From Cydia pomonella (Eukaryota > Arthropoda > Insecta > Lepidoptera > Tortricidae), in the NCBI RefSeq assembly GCF_033807575.1, contig NC_084711.1, positions 3,038,001 through 3,102,000 on the forward strand: a stretch of 64,000 nt of DNA, in the 5' to 3' direction. The notes below the pieces were generated by a model, which saw only the letters and a program-made list of their open reading frames with translations, was not told the DNA's origin and did no database searches. The stretch's first letter is position 1, and each line of letters begins with the position of its first letter. Shown here piece by piece: positions 62,855 to 64,000 of this stretch. Both the position numbers and the translations under genes were made by a program.

Positions 62855-64000
62855 TTATAGTAATCATCTGTATGTATCCATTATGTATATTGTTATTGTA
62901 AAAAATATATGTACTATTAGTAAGTAATTAATTAATTATAATAACACAAACCGAAATTCTACTATTTTAATATTATAAATATTAATCTAAGTAATATGTA
63001 TGATATTTTTTTCTACTTCAGCACTATTATCAACCAGTTAACCATAGGACGAAATAGAAATGCGTCAAGGTGAGTGTAGCGAGACAGGGAAAGTAAACAA
63101 AAAAAAAAACTAGATTATGATTGAAATATAATTCCTATATACCGTGTTTTTATTGAATTCCGTTCACTTCGGGGCATGAGTAAGTACGTTTAAGGAAAGT
63201 AAATGGCATAGGTAATATTCGAAAAAAAAAAACTTTATTTTTATTTTTATTAAGTAGTAAATGTTGCATATAGCGTTGTTGTAACATTTAATTTAACTCA
63301 ACCAAACAATTGAAAATTGTGACATATCAATGTCATTTCGAACATCGAAAGTTCGAGATAATACTTACGTTTAGTAGCAAAATGTATACATTCCTACTAA
63401 ATACTAATCTATATGAAAACAGGCCTTAAGGCAAGTGTACACGCTCGTAGGGGCTTTATACGATAAAAATAAATTATTGATTATCTCCGAAATGGAGCTA
63501 ATTAGAATACCGGAGTCTTTGAGAAAGTTACTTAATTTAAGCTCCGGAATGCACCCTTGAAATTAACGGAAAAAAAACACGGTGTATAAATACTTACAAA
63601 ATATAATATTATACCTTACATTATAAGATATACAATATCTATTTTTTTTTTCAATAATCCTCTGACCAACAAAAAGCTGAACTAGGTACTGGAGTTTATT
63701 AATTCCGTAGGTTATTTTTTGTTACTTTATAATTGCCTTTATAATTAGTCAATTGGTATTAGTTATTACCAATAATTAATTATACTTATTAGCTACCCAA
63801 AACCAGGCATCAATTTATTCTAACTAGTAGTAGTGGTTGAAGTCAATGACCAAGTCATGTCAATTTACTGACCATTTTTTGTCAAAGCGCATTAGAAAAC
63901 TGTCAAGTCGTTTTTAATGTGTTGTTAGTTCATGGACCCATTGCAAAAAGTAAATGATAGCAAAAATGGATACGGTTAGTACACAAGTTCAATAAACTTT
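62855..64000. other. No gene recognised to the window end
   Basis: AT-rich sequence with A and T runs. No exon, tRNA or clear MITE. The 5' part of the SOD-like gene may lie here or beyond the window. Confidence 0.35.

Overview
The window reads as nuclear DNA of a lepidopteran insect (moth or butterfly). It is AT-rich, its genes are split by GT..AG introns, and it is crowded with short transposon relics and tRNA-derived SINEs of lepidopteran type. The proteins point the same way: one acyl-CoA-binding protein (ACBP, also called diazepam-binding inhibitor) closely resembles the 90-residue lepidopteran midgut form. I see no bacterial operon, CRISPR array or rRNA. Only four host genes can be supported.

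Layout. 1-17284: no gene recognised; a patchwork of hairpin MITEs, an old segmental duplication (about 4.6-7.0 kb), a GC-rich long-TIR element and LINE fragments. 17285-25701: ACBP gene 1 (+, three coding exons, 85 aa), with two decayed copies of its second exon just inside intron 2. 25702-32700: intergenic, with a hAT element (intact 8-bp target duplication), two adjacent copies of a TA-flanked MITE, SINEs and other MITEs. 33046-50074: ACBP gene 2 (+, 90 aa), whose 13.75-kb intron 1 holds a 4.1-kb foldback element carrying a LINE with a 12-bp target duplication, a second LINE, a GGGGGAGTCC-type TIR element and a Harbinger-derived element. 51100-53599: ACBP gene 3 (+, compact, 90 aa), close kin of gene 2, with a possible alternative first exon. 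54318-55662, perhaps extending to 62388: on the minus strand, a Cu/Zn superoxide dismutase-like gene that keeps the zinc site and disulfide cysteines but lacks one copper ligand and the catalytic arginine. A decayed partial copy of its last exon lies between its stop codon and the end of ACBP gene 3. 55663-64000: its probable intron and upstream region, with more MITEs, SINEs and a LINE relic.

The three ACBP genes share the same plan: a five-codon first coding exon (MSLxE), a phase-0 intron, exon 2 with the acyl-CoA helix motif, a phase-1 intron, and exon 3. They form a tandem array made by duplication, and genes 2 and 3 are the younger pair. Their products should bind long-chain acyl-CoA in the cytosol. 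Genes 2 and 3 also share a 56-bp 3'UTR block (52 of 56 identical) that looks better conserved than the coding sequence. ACBP gene 3 and the SOD-like gene are convergent; no functional link between them is implied.

Exon boundaries come from reading frame, splice consensus and family alignment by eye; no transcript or database evidence was available.
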